In this document: piece after piece, positions 52,190 through 63,216 of the stretch
Numbering within the stretch: position 1 is the first letter of the stretch
How the letters are laid out: every line of letters starts with the position of its first letter
Assembly: GCF_000281045.1 (NCBI RefSeq)
Contig: NW_008246073.1
Coordinates: 800,199-864,198 of the forward strand
Reading direction: 5' to 3'
DNA from: Saprolegnia diclina VS20
Lineage: Eukaryota > Oomycota > Saprolegniomycetes > Saprolegniales > Saprolegniaceae
Length of the DNA stretch: 64,000 nucleotides
Translations under genes and position numbers: made by a program
The notes under the pieces: model-generated
Told to the model about the DNA's origin: nothing
Databases searched by the model: none
Seen by the model: the letters and a program-made list of their open reading frames with translations, nothing else

Positions 52190-54358
52190 TTACTGCGCCA
52201 GCGAGTCACGCAGGTCGACGTCGTCACCCCACATCATCGTCTCGTCGTCCGTCTCGGGATCCAAAAGCATCTCGACCGCCGACCGTTGTTTCTTGTACAG
52301 TCGGTGCCGGCGCTTTGCCCGCTTTCGCGCGATGCCAAGGCCTTGGCCGTGCAGCGCACACTTGCAACTGCCGTCGTCGTCGAGCGCAAACGACAGCAGC
52401 GACGACCGTCGCGGTGCCACCGCCGGCTGCCACGTGTACTGTATCCGACTCGAGTTGTGAAAGCCGCGCACGTGCTTGACCTCGTGGAGGTGTCCGGTCT
52501 CGAGAAGCGCGTTGCCGACGCGGACGGCTTCAAATTTATCGCGCGTGCCAAGGTGGGTGGCATCGACAAGGGCATCAACGAGGTCGGCACCGGAAAGCGT
52601 CGTCTCGCGCTCGAGGGTCACCGCAAGGCGCGCCGTCTCGTCCTCGAGCAGAGAGGCGAGGATGGTGACCATGGACGCGGCCGATGGTCGATCGATCGCG
52701 GCGGGTGCCCACGCGGCGACAAGCAGTTGGCGGAGCACCGGCGAGAGGGTATCTCGCAGCGGCGGGCGGGTGCCATCCAGAACGAGTGTGAATACGTGCA
52801 TGTGGTTCTTGGTGCCGCGCGGGTACTTGCACTGGCGCGGGTGCAGAATGTCCCAAAGCGTCATGCTCAAACTAAAGACGTCCGAGGCGGTCGCGTACGA
52901 CGCGGCACCGCGCTTGCCGTCGATCATCTCGGGCGCCATGTACTCGACAGTGCCGCGCACCGACATGAGCTGGACGTCGGCGACGCGCGACTCACCAAAA
53001 TCCGACAACTTGACGCGGTTGTTCGATGCGTCGAGGAGGTAATTGGTAGCTTTGATGTCGCGGTGCAGAAGCGGCGGTGAAAACGAGTGCAGATACGCCA
53101 CAGCGCGGGCCGCATCGAGCATATAGCACAGCTCGACGAGCGGGGAGAGCGGGGATAACGGCGTCGTACAGCTTAGCAAGTCGTCGAGAGAGCCGCGGCA
53201 GAGCTCGGCGACGAGGCAGATCATGGGCGGACACACGCAGAGGCCATAGAACGAGACGATGTTTGGGTGCCGGAGCACGGCCCAGAAGCCGACTTCGTGC
53301 GAGAACTCTGCGACGACCGCTTCCGAAATTTCTTGCGGCGTGTAGACCTTGATGGCCACGTCCAACGACGAATGCAGCGTGCCGCGGTACACGGTTGCTG
53401 ACCCACCAGCGCCGAGCCGGTGGTGCCACTCGAGATGGGCAAAGTCAATGAGGTCGCGTCGGTGCATCTCAAGGAGGATGTGGAGTCCTTCGGCCGACAT
53501 GACCTCTTGCATACTGGCGCGCTGCGTATCAAGATGCAGTGCGCGAACGCTGAGCCCGCGCCAGTGCGCCGTGTCAGCGATGAGGACGCGCCAGATAAAG
53601 AAAGGCGCGAGCATGCTCCAGCACGCGCGCGTCATGAGCACGTACAAGCTCCATGTCGCGAGGTGCGGCTTCGCTTCGATCGTCGCGTGATACGAGAGCT
53701 GCGTGGAGATAGCACCGAGGGCGTAGAAGACGAGCGCAAAGACACCGAGTTCACGCACCACGGTCGTGTTGGCGCGGGCAAGCGGCCGGCACGCAAGTCG
53801 GAGGAAGAGGACGACGAGGACAAAGCGCGCGAGTACGGCGATCGCGTACTGCAGTTGAAAGACATAGGCGTCCGTGTCGGGGTTCGTGCGCAGTGCACTC
53901 GCGAGGCCCATGAGCCCAATGGGCGACACGAGTAGCAGCAGCGTGAGCACCAACGTCCGCAAGATCGCGGGCGCCGACACGCTCTTTTGATAGAGAAACA
54001 AGGCGACAAAGACGACGTGAAAGTGCTCGCCGTGGTAGATCGCTTCGTTGTACACGGACGCATAGGGCCCCGGTCCCGGTCCCGCGTAGCCGCACGAGAG
54101 CGTCACGCAAAAATACGTGGCGTACATGCCCGAGACGGCCGCAAAGCCCCAGAGCATGGGCTCGAACGACGGCAAGATGAGCCTCCGCGCTGCGCCAGAG
54201 CTGCCGCGCCACGCTGTGGAGCGCTGCTGCCGCAGGTACGCTACGGAAACTACGGCGAGGAGAAAGGCCGCGCCATACGCGAGGCCATGGACCAATGCCA
54301 CGAGCCGCGCTGTCTCCATCTTGCCGCTTCGGTATGATAGTTCGGATAGCCGTGTCAT
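52190..54358 (-). CDS. Seven-helix receptor-like TKL protein kinase with DEP domain, copy 2
   Basis: Single exon, 722 aa from ATG 54358 (MTRLSELSYRSGKMETARL); the frame is open further upstream but without ATG. About seven hydrophobic segments (first LVALVHGLAYGAAFLLAVVS; last SLYVLMTRACWSMLAPFF). Kinase motifs: LGAGGSATVYRG, VAIKVYTP, HRDIKATNYLLD, LSDFGESR, YMAPEMIDG. The catalytic-loop Pro/Ala of HRDIKPAN is changed to KATN, but the catalytic Asp, Lys and DFG are intact. DEP-like segment: LSGADLVDALVDATHLG to SSRIQYTW. Same strand and order as copy 1 and the pseudogene, so the three arose by tandem duplication. Membrane signalling kinase; substrate unknown. Confidence 0.85.
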   Translation of the reverse strand: MTRLSELSYRSGKMETARLVALVHGLAYGAAFLLAVVSVAYLRQQRSTAWRGSSGAARRLILPSFEPMLWGFAAVSGMYATYFCVTLSCGYAGPGPGPYASVYNEAIYHGEHFHVVFVALFLYQKSVSAPAILRTLVLTLLLLVSPIGLMGLASALRTNPDTDAYVFQLQYAIAVLARFVLVVLFLRLACRPLARANTTVVRELGVFALVFYALGAISTQLSYHATIEAKPHLATWSLYVLMTRACWSMLAPFFIWRVLIADTAHWRGLSVRALHLDTQRASMQEVMSAEGLHILLEMHRRDLIDFAHLEWHHRLGAGGSATVYRGTLHSSLDVAIKVYTPQEISEAVVAEFSHEVGFWAVLRHPNIVSFYGLCVCPPMICLVAELCRGSLDDLLSCTTPLSPLSPLVELCYMLDAARAVAYLHSFSPPLLHRDIKATNYLLDASNNRVKLSDFGESRVADVQLMSVRGTVEYMAPEMIDGKRGAASYATASDVFSLSMTLWDILHPRQCKYPRGTKNHMHVFTLVLDGTRPPLRDTLSPVLRQLLVAAWAPAAIDRPSAASMVTILASLLEDETARLAVTLERETTLSGADLVDALVDATHLGTRDKFEAVRVGNALLETGHLHEVKHVRGFHNSSRIQYTWQPAVAPRRSSLLSFALDDDGSCKCALHGQGLGIARKRAKRRHRLYKKQRSAVEMLLDPETDDETMMWGDDVDLRDSLAQ

Positions 54359-55070
54359 CGTATCCGGAGCAATGAAACTGCAAGGGCAAGTTGCATCAAA
54401 TTCGACCACAAAGGGCGCATCGCTTTCTTCCAAACTACAGTCGATGCAGTGAGCTTTAGTCGTACTGAGCCAACGCGAATGTGCCGCGCGCAATATGGCT
54501 TGAAGCCACAGCTAGCGTCGACGGCTGGTCGGTGCGAAGAACCTTCAAAGGAGCACATCACTGGGTTGTTCAAGGCGTGAGCACGTGGCGCAGAGGCGGC
54601 GCGAAGTCGTTGTGAGCAGTGTTTCTAGCACCTACTAAAACCGCCGACTGGGCCATCTCGGCGTCTTGCCTCGACGCCGTCGTCCCTACTTCTCAGCAAG
54701 GGCCTCGTGAGGGGCAGCGGGACGGACAGTTGTCGGCTACGTTTATCGTGCGCCAAAGCACGTCCGTTCGCTCTCACTGCACAGTACGCGAGTAGTTAGT
54801 TAGTCGACGCCATGATCGACTCGACACCATGGCGATCTCCGCCCGCGCGAAGAACGCGATGACGGCGTAAAAATAGCCCATACAAACCCAAGGTATCGCA
54901 TTCATTTTTACGAGCCACTCATATCGCGTATAAATATAGCTGACCAATCCGCTTCCGTCGAATATCGCGCCTTGTGTTTCATAGGCGCAATGCGGCTTCT
55001 ATTTTTAGCGCGATGGCCATCGCGAGCCAACGCATTTGAGTTGCAGTTGGGGTTTTGAACGCAAGCAAAG
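54359..55070 (+). promoter_or_regulatory. Divergent spacer with TATA and CCAAT boxes for the MYB gene
   Basis: About 710 bp between kinase copy 2 (-) and the MYB gene (+). A TATA box (TATAAATA, 54930-54937) lies about 135-140 bp upstream of the MYB ATG, with a CCAAT box at 54945-54949 just downstream of it. No gene recognised. Confidence 0.5.
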
Positions 55071-56700
55071 ATGTCGTCTTGTGATGCGAGGTACGATCAT
55101 CTACGATCTTAGTGCTTCTCTTCACGCTCCTGGCTTAGACCGTCCCCGAAGCGCCGCGTGTCCAAGGCCGGGTTTGAAGATGCCAATGCGATGGGGTTGC
55201 TCCTCGACAGCTTTGCGGCGACGAACAGCCCCAAGCGTCACAACTACGGCAACGGCAGCATGTCGTACGATGAGCCCGCCTACCCCAAGAGCGTGAGCCT
55301 TCTGCGCCAAGGTACACAGTGCGACGCGTGCATTGTATCATACTTGCATCATAGTGCCGTTTAAAATTCTCGTGCCCGACAACACACCGCTGTCGTGTGA
55401 GAAGAGCAGTATGAGTGCGCTCTTTCCGGCGACGCTCACACCGAAAGCTTCATCCAAGCCGTGCTTTACCCCAACGCCGACCGCGACACCAACTTCGACC
55501 GAGTTTGACGAACTCCCCGACTCGAGCCTCGACTTTCTCTCGCATTCGCCCGAGTACAACGACAGCATGTCGCCAGCGCCCTTTGATAGCGACGCGACGC
55601 TCGAGGTGCTCGGTGATGCCACGACCGCGCCGACGTTTGACCTCTCGAACTGCATACCGCCGGCGCCGTCGCTCCAGGACATGGCCCAAAACATGTATGC
55701 GATGGACAACCTCATGGGCTACCGCCGGCTGCAGATGCCGCCGTACCCGGGCATGTTTGACGGCCTCGACCCGCAACACCACCACCACCATCATCACCAC
55801 GCGCTGCTTGGCGCCCCCGTTGTGCACCCCGGCAGTTGGTGCGAGCGCGAAGACAAGCAGCTCCGAAAAGCCATCAAGAACCTTGGCACAAAGAACTGGA
55901 AGCAAGTCGCAATGATGCTCAACACGGGCAAGACCGACGTACAGTGTCTGCACCGTTGGAACAAGGTCCTCAAGCCCGGCCTTTTGAAAGGCGCGTGGAG
56001 TGCCGAGGAGGACGACGTGCTCCGGTCGCTCATGCTCAAGTTCGGCGTCGGCAACATTCGCTGGGCCGACGTCGCCAACCACATTCAGGGCCGCACCGGC
56101 AAGCAGTGCCGCGAGCGTTGGCGCAACTGTCTCAGCCCCGACATCAACAAGGGCGAGTGGTCGGCCATGGAAGATGAAGTCATGTTCCGTGCGCAGCAGC
56201 GCATGGGCAACCGATGGAGCGAGATCGCCAAGCTCCTTCCGGGCCGCACCGAGAATGCGATCAAGAACCGTTGGAACTCGAGCGCGCGCAAAAACTGGTT
56301 TTCCAAGCAGCAAGCCAACGGCACGTCGGCAGAGTCGCTCCAAGACGACGACTGCTGCGACGACATGAGCGAGACGGCATCGTCGTCGCCTGCCCCGTCG
56401 ACCAGCGACAGCATCGACGATGCCCATTTCAACTTTAACGACCTCGCCAAAGCCGTCGAGTCGTCGTCGCCGATGCAGCACCGTGGGCGAAGCGACAGTG
56501 TCAACTCCATGAGCAGCAGCGTTGTAGACGAGCTCGAGTTCCTCGTTGGCGACGAAGAGAGCGGCAGCTTTGCCGACGGCTTGCTCTTGGGTACGCACGA
56601 CCTCATGGACGCAGATCTGAGCTTGCTCTTTGACGCGGTCGAGCAAGACTTTGCAGACGCCGACGGCAGCGACGAGGCCAGCACGACGTCCGCGGCATAG
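55071..56700 (+). CDS. R1R2R3-MYB transcription factor
   Basis: Three exons: 55071-55090, 55139-55311, 55355-56700; introns of 48 and 43 bp; 512 aa and the frame closes. Start MSSCDAR. Three MYB repeats lie at about residues 223-373: R1 ([10 protein letters not shown] ... HRWNK), R2 ([11 protein letters not shown] ... ERWRN) and R3 ([11 protein letters not shown] ... NRWNS), each with the regularly spaced Trp residues, and R2/R3 with the [11 protein letters not shown] and [11 protein letters not shown] recognition helices. This is the c-MYB/3R-MYB type that controls cell-cycle or developmental genes in the nucleus. An eight-His run precedes R1, and the C-terminal third is acidic and Ser-rich, a plausible activation region. 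3R type is clear; orthology within oomycete MYBs is not resolved. Confidence 0.9.
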
Positions 56701-57043
56701 TTAGGATTTTTGAATGTGTCGCGTCGAGACTCGCATCGAGAAGCAGCCGCTAGGAATTAGCACTAATTAATAAGACAACATCCCCAAAAATGACAATCGT
56801 TGCATACAGAAACGCCTGTCGAGTGGGCCACTAGACAACATTATCCAATTCGTATCATAATTCAACGAAGTGGATAAAGTACGATCAATCTTCGAATAAA
56901 CCGTCAACTATGGGATAAACATCACCGATGCACGGTCGTGGCCCTAAAACCCGAACGGTCGATTGATATTTCCATCGACGTACACAAAACCCCGGGGAAC
57001 ACAAATTTGTCGTGAGCGGACTATAGTAATGATGGCCAAAATG
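56701..57043. other. Convergent AT-richer spacer
   Basis: About 340 bp between the ends of the MYB (+) and ankyrin (-) genes. Presumably 3' untranslated regions; no element recognised. Confidence 0.4.
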
Positions 57044-59408
57044 TTATTTTTTGGTCTTTTTCGCCAGTTTTTTCTTGGGAGATTTGGATTTGATCGCCTT
57101 GGCGTGCGCTTCGTTGGCGACTTCAATCGCTAGAAGCGTCGCGCCACCGTCAGCTGGGAGCGGGTCAATCGGAGCCGCGCCTTTGCACCGCTGGTTCTCC
57201 AACGTGCTCTGAAGTTGCGCCGACTCCCAGTCCAGGAGTACACTGCGAATCTAGTCGGAGGGTCGCACCATGTTTTTCTATCGCAAGTGTATACCTCGGC
57301 TTTGCTAGTCACGACGTTGAGCGCCGCGTCCATGTCGTCCTGGGCAAGGTCGAACGCGTCCTTGTTGTACTACCCACGAGGCATCCGTCGTGAGCGACGA
57401 AACCGAGTGCTACCTGGTTTTTCAAGCGCGGGTTGGCGCCGTGGTCCAAAAGCAGCCGTGCAACGCGTTTCGATTGATGGAAGATCGCAATTGCAATAGG
57501 TGTCCAGCCTTTGGCGTCGCGGGCGTTGACGTTGGGCTTGAATACCTTGGTGTACACCTCTTGCACGGCGGTCGCACGCTTGTGGGCGCGGAGCATCGGA
57601 TGACTCTCGTCTTGAAACGCCTAAACAATTATGCGTCATTAGTGGCTCTCTATCCGCAGCACCAACCTTCCAAAAGGTAAGGAGCATAGTTGCACTCTCT
57701 GCATTGTCATATTGGGCAGTAAGAGCCAAGAGGGTCGCGCCGCGCTCGTCGCGGACGTCGGCGGTCCCTGCAGCCGTGTTGGGGTTAGGGTAGGCTCGAG
57801 CAACGAACGCAGCGTACCCCGGGGTCGCGTCTCGGTTTCGACGGCTTCGCTTCCGAGTGCGGCAAGCTTTTCTTTGAGGGCTTCAGCCGCCGTACTCGCG
57901 GTCGACGACGCCGTCGCAATCAGATCTTGGTGGATGCGCAGCATGGCCAGCTGCTCGCGCTCGACATGACTCGTGAGGCGCTCCTGGAGCTTCTTCTCCA
58001 TAATCTAATGCAAACCACCAAATGAAGCAGGAGTCCCGTCAAGCTTCTCTAAGCATTCTCTACTTCGTTGCGCTCGCGCAGGAGTGTCTCCGTCGTTTCG
58101 ACGTTCCACTCGCTGAGAACGGCAGCGATGTCCTTGGTTTTTGCCACGTCGAACGCACGCTCGCTACCACACGCAATGGATATTGATGGTGATGCATCGT
58201 GATCTATTGGGAGATACCCTTGCTGCGTCGTGCACCGTGGGTCGCCGCCGGCGTGCAGCAGAGCAATGACGGCATTTAAATGACCGTTGTACGCCGCCCG
58301 GAAGAGTGGCGACCGCCCCGCATCGTTGCGCGCATTCGGATTAGCACCCTAGAAGCCAGGATATGCAAGCTTGGACGATCGACTAAAGGGCACTACGAGC
58401 GCCAAGAGATGCGCAATCATCTCATCGTGGCCTTGGCACGCGGCTTCCGAGAGCGCCGTGTGTTTGTGTCCGTCTTCGCTTTCGAGGTGGTATCCCTTCT
58501 CGAGCCAGCTGTCAAGTGCGGCAATATCGCCGTCAAAGCCAGCCTCGACAACGTCGACGCTGTTGCGCCGCACCTACAGTGAGTGCGTCGCCGGCATCCC
58601 ATCTACGACCACGTACCTCTTTGAGGCCAAGCGCCGACGCGACCGGGTCGTCGCCGTCGTTCGCGGCGGCGAGCGCGTCCGGCGGGAGCACCGACACGAG
58701 GCACATGCGCTGGCGCGTCCGGGGTGGCGGCTCGACCGCACCGTAGAGCAATGCAAACTTGAACGCATCGCACGGAAGAAAGAGGTTGGGTTCGGGGTCG
58801 CCTTCTTCCTAGGCGACAATAACGTCCTATGCGATAGTTCATGATGCTACACGAGGTTACCTTGCGGAGCAGCGTCGACCACACTTCGGGTTTGAAAAAC
58901 TGCGCGCGATCGAGCACTTGGTGCGGAAACGCGCCGTCCAGAAAGTACGTGTCGAGCTCGAGCCCCGTGAGCTTATCAAAGCAGATGGTCATGAGCGAAC
59001 CGAGGCGAAGCGCCGCTACAAAGGCATTTGCGATCGCTGCACAAGTGTTGTCGGACCCTACCGACAAGGTGGCGCCGCAACGACGCCTCGGTCATGTCCA
59101 GTGGATTCCCCGCAAGGAGGAAGCAGCCACGCTGGTACTTGAAGAACTGGGCTGCTTGGCCGCCCGTGTGATCCACGACGAGTGGGTACTTTTCGTAGAC
59201 ATAGACGGCCTTCTCCAACGCGGCGGGCAAGTCTTTGAGCGTCGTGCGGATCTCGGGTGCCATGGCCTCTACGCCGCCGGTAGTATCATCCTCGTCATGG
59301 GTGGGTACCTTGCGCCGCGCGCTGCTTTACATCCACAATTAGCCGCGCTACCATCTCCGTAGTGGGTCCGTGCAGCTGCAGCGCGGTGACGACCATGCTG
59401 GGCTCCAT
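57044..59408 (-). CDS. IQANK1-like ankyrin-repeat protein
   Basis: Eleven exons on the minus strand: 59408-59309, 59268-59062, 59036-58861, 58808-58617, 58573-58397, 58348-58064, 58004-57818, 57767-57667, 57620-57414, 57369-57295, 57250-57044; 637 aa. Most introns are 41-59 bp, but the second would be only 25 nt (59037-59061), so a one-base indel there is an alternative. The N-terminal third (VYEKYPLVVDHTGGQAAQFF ... MTICFDKLTG) and the central ankyrin repeats (HTALSEAACQGHDEMIAHLL, then GRSPLFRAAYNGHLNAVIAL) followed by VLSEWNVETTETLLRERN match the layout of IQ-motif and ankyrin protein IQANK1. More ankyrin units (GWTPIAIAIFHQSKRVARLL) and a Lys-rich end (KSPKKKLAKKTKK) follow. Role not established; perhaps cytoskeletal or flagellar scaffold. 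Confidence 0.75.
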
Positions 59409-60411
59409 GTCGAGGAGCTGGCTCCCGCTCACGTCTACTCAAGATGCAACAGGCCGAACACTATGCTTGCAGCGTGTACCATTGGCAGATATCCACTCCA
59501 GAACGAGTTGGCGCGTCGCATCGTCAGTGATGGCCTGCGAAGCAAAGTCGCCGACGTCAGCGCGTCGCCATTCGAGCACGGGCTTGGTGGGCGTGGTGCA
59601 TCCGCTGCCCATATCGTGGTGTCCACGTACTAACTGCCGTCGTAACGCCCACTGCGTAGACCCTACTCGCAGCTTCATACTAGCATTGTCCACCCCCGCG
59701 CCTCCTCCACATGCCTGTCTCCTCTCGACGTGGATGCCATGGATGCCCATGGATGACTCGACCGCGCGCCGCGTCGTCATCGTCTTGCCACGTCACGCGT
59801 ACCCAACTTCAACTAGGACATGTCCTACCGGAAACCCTTCTGACGTACTGATATCCTGGCCGGACACTGGAATCAGGGCTCGGAACCATCCGGACAACGT
59901 GGATCGGCAACCGGAATGGGACAGGCCCCTTCGTTGCTCTTGTTTTTTGTATGCGGCGGTGGCCGCGTCCTAATGTTGAAGCGCTTGGCACCCATGACCA
60001 GAACTGGTTCTCCCCGTCGCTCTCGACGTGGCCCACTCTTGGCGTCGCCCGCCGTGCTGGCGTGTGATACCTCGCCACAGTATACTGGATATTTCGAACC
60101 TTGAACCGGCAGCCGCGGGTGCCATCACTTGGTGTTTGTATGGAAAGAAGCAGCCTTGTCAATCTCATTATATTCTTCGGATTTAACGGGCCTTGGCGAG
60201 TGGCGTGGTATTTTATTCCTCCCAGCTGGCACGACATACAAACACCAAGTGAAAAAGAAGGAAGCGCGCATTAAATTGCATCTGGTTCCGCGTAAATTCA
60301 TTGCCGACGGAAAAAAAGCGAAGCGCTTGAGGCGCAATATTTGCAAGTTGCGCGTCTCTGCGGACGATCGCGACGACTGAAGCTGCCGATCCGCTTGCAT
60401 CTCGCACCTCG
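59409..60411. other. Divergent intergenic region
   Basis: About 1 kb between the ankyrin (-) and PSP1-domain (+) gene starts. It contains a perfect 12-bp palindrome AGGACATGTCCT near 59816-59827. Short open frames on both strands show no recognisable protein. Presumably holds both promoters. Confidence 0.4.
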
Positions 60412-62130
60412 ATGGTCATGCAGACGGACCTACCCGCCTTTCCCATCCACCCGGTGGTCATCATCGACAACCAAGAAGAGGACCTGCGCGCCAAGGAGCC
60501 CGTAATCGACGGCGGCGACGACGACAGTACGATGGCCTCGCAGAAGGAGTGGAGTGACTTTCTCAACTCGAGCGTGCTTGCGCTCAAGCTGGAAGAGCCT
60601 GTGGACGAAGACAGCGCGCGGCCCAAGCCCATTGCGATCGGCACGCCGACGCAAAAGCAGCTCCGCGCCGGCTCGCCGCTCGTGCTGTGCATGTCGCCGC
60701 TCGCGACGATCCCGCCGATTCCGTCGATGGTCAATAGCCCCGAAGCGACGGCGGCCGTGAACCCCACGTCGTGGCCGTCGTGGCAAATGTCGATTCCCGA
60801 TACGGACGACGTGGACGAGGACGACAACGACGGCGACCACAGTCCGTTGGGCATCCCGCTCTTGAGCGAAAAGCAACACGCGACCGAGAAGGCGCGCCGC
60901 ATGCGCGCCAAGTCGTTCTCGGCCATCTACGCCCACGAGCACCATGCCGCGGCGTGGAGCAGCGAGCGCCACGATGGCTTGGGCTTGAGCAACAACAACC
61001 TTCCGCCGCCGTTGCCACACTTGCAGCTGCCGCCGACGCCGTACCAAGCGGCGCCCATGCAGTCCGTGTCCAACTTCAACATGCGCCGCTACTCGGGTGA
61101 CTTTGATCACTATGGTCACCGCTCGATGGACCTTGCATCGTCGTCGTCGTCGTTCTTGCCGCCGCCGCCTCCCATGCCGACAGGCAATCGGGGCATTCGG
61201 TCGCATAGCATCGAGTGCCACACAAGCTCGTCCCACATGCCACGCCCGCCGTCGATGGGCAGCCCGTACCACGCGGTGACGCGCAGCCCGATGCTGCGCC
61301 AAAACATGCGGCAGCCGCCGCTCCCGACCAAGCAGTCTGGGAACCAGTACGCCGAATGGCAGCGCCCCAACGACTTTGCACCGCCGCTGCCGCCCGACGC
61401 AGGAGCGTACTATGGCAACCCAACTGCCACGGCCACCAACGGCAACAGCAACAGCAACAACTTTGCCGAGTACATGCCCGAAGCGTACTACGAGGTGCAG
61501 TTCAAGCGTTGCCGCAAGGATGTCTTTTCCGGTCTTGGCGGCTTCAAGCTCGGCGACTACGTCAAGGTAGTCAAAACGCCCTTCTATGCAAAGGGCTCAT
61601 GAGCCGCAGGTGGAAGGCGATCGCGGCGAAGACGTGGGCCACGTCATCCGCATGGCGCCCGACGCCAAGACGCTACGCAGCACGAACGACAGCGAAAGCA
61701 AAGAGCCTGCGCCGATGAAGCGCGTCATGCGTCTCGCCAGCGAGAACGAGCTGACGCTCTTGCGCGAGCAGGTAGACCGATCCTATTCGATGTCGAATTG
61801 CTCAGTTTCGTGTGAAATAGCACAAGGAAGAGCAGGAAGTACTGCAGGTCTGCCGCAGCAAGGTGCGCCAGCGCATGCTGCCCATGAACGTCATTGACGC
61901 CGAGTATCAATTTGACCGGCACAAGCTCACGTTCTTCTTCGAGGCGGACCGGTACGCCTTGTCCGCTACGACCACTGAGATCTGAGCGGCTGCGTAGGCG
62001 CATCGACTTTCGCGAGCTCGTGCGCGACCTCTTTGCGATCTACAAGACGCGCATTTGGCTCCAGCAAGTCGTCTCGGTGCACAAGAAGGGCATGGCGCCC
62101 GAGTTTGAACTCGCGGACGGCCACCATTAG
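60412..62130 (+). CDS. PSP1 C-terminal-domain protein
   Basis: Four exons: 60412-61566, 61610-61771, 61821-61951, 61998-62130; introns of 43, 49 and 46 bp; 526 aa. The first 350 residues are disordered: Pro-rich (LPPPPPPMP), Ser-rich, acidic runs, and motifs such as MRAKSFSAIY and RSHSIEC that look like phospho or 14-3-3 sites. From about residue 360 the PSP1 domain is clear: YYEVQFKR, FKLGDYVKVEGDRGEDVGHV, MKRVMRLASENELTLL, then MLPMNVIDAEYQFDRHKLTF, RRIDFRELVRDLFAIYKTRIW. This domain occurs in yeast Psp1 (a suppressor of polymerase-alpha mutants) and in bacterial relatives; its biochemical role is still unclear. Start: first ATG in frame. Confidence 0.9.
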
Positions 62131-62302
62131 ACACTGACTAGAGAAGAGACGACCACGACGAAGCAAGGATATAGAAGACCCAAGGGATTAGAGAACGCGC
62201 GGCCTGCATGGTAGTAGATACGTGTCGTGTGTGTGTATATGTGGTACATAAGATGATAATGCATCTCGGAAAACACGCCATTCTTGTACATGTAGCACCA
62301 AC

Positions 62303-62749
62303 TTAGAGCTCGTCGTCCGACTCGGACTCGGTCTCGGACTCGGCGCGGTCCCGCCGGCGTGGCACCGACGTCGTCTCGGGCGTGTCGTGACTGAGTTGCG
62401 TGAACCAGTCGGCCACCGTTGCCAACGACGACTGCACGGCAGGAAGCACGTGCTCGTTGATGGTCGCCTCGAGCAGATTCCGCTTCATATGCACTGCTAT
62501 CGTGAGCGATGGCATCGTAAACGCTTCTTGGAGCTCCATGTCGTTGGTCAAATGCACCTCGTCGCCCTCGTTGTCTTCGTACGTGAGGTCCCATGGCAGC
62601 TCCTTGCTGCTCGTGGGCAGCGCGAGCTCAAAGAGGTGCGCGGCGAGAATGCGCACGTCGAGGAGCGTCGTGTCGAGGCCGACCGCGAGCTCGCGGCGCT
62701 GGCTCTCGTAGCGAAGGACCAAGGCGCAGCGCTCGGGACGGCTTGCCAT
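62303..62749 (-). CDS. Small PB1-domain protein
   Basis: Single exon, 148 aa, ATG 62749. Residues about 10-92 look like a PB1 domain: basic N-terminal patch (ALVLRYESQRREL) and an acidic OPCA-type motif TYEDNEGDEVHLTNDMEL, the surface that binds basic PB1 partners in NBR1, p62 and related scaffold proteins. The C-terminus is Arg- and Ser/Glu-rich and ends ESESDDEL. No ubiquitin-binding or zinc-finger domain is present, so it may act as an adaptor. Convergent with the PSP1-domain gene, 172 bp apart. Confidence 0.75.
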   Translation of the reverse strand: MASRPERCALVLRYESQRRELAVGLDTTLLDVRILAAHLFELALPTSSKELPWDLTYEDNEGDEVHLTNDMELQEAFTMPSLTIAVHMKRNLLEATINEHVLPAVQSSLATVADWFTQLSHDTPETTSVPRRRDRAESETESESDDEL

Positions 62750-63216
62750 GTTGCCTTTCTCTTCTTGATCGGATAGTTCGAGTCGGCTATCCCACGCAGC
62801 TGATGAAGATAGGTGGAAACGGCTTTTTCGCGATCTTGCTTGTCTTTGAAGACGTCAAATTTAAATTTAATGCCACGTGGATGAGAGACGACGACTACTA
62901 CAGTGCACGCCACCTGTACCCTTCCAGATGAATGTGGTCCAAAACTTTTGAATCCCAGCTCTGAGTCTTCATTTTTATATCAAAAGGACGTTATAAATCG
63001 ACTGTTCTGTCCAAGACGAAGAGACGTATAAGAGCCGATCGCAATGAAATGAAAAACTGACGAAGTTATGGGCGTTCAAAGTTGGGCATCACAGGACCAA
63101 GGGGTCCGAAATTGTTACATAAATTTGACCGGATAACATGGAGCCCCTCCGGATAAGGCCCACCGGCGCCGGATGAGGTGTCATTATCCGGATAACGAGC
63201 TCACTCAGCCATTTCC
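62750..63216. repeat. Spacer with clustered CCGGATAA-like repeats upstream of the transposase remnant
   Basis: Four CCGGAT(A/G)A-type words lie at about 63122-63129, 63149-63156, 63169-63176 and 63188-63195, close to the transposase start. Such subterminal repeats often bind transposase; here this is an inference. The remainder of the interval shows no gene. Confidence 0.4.

Noticed and set aside
55450-56646. 398-codon minus-strand open frame
   Set aside because: Antisense to the MYB exon; the sense strand encodes three clear MYB repeats.
60430-61302. 290-codon minus-strand open frame
   Set aside because: Antisense to the PSP1-domain gene; strongly Arg/Val-biased.
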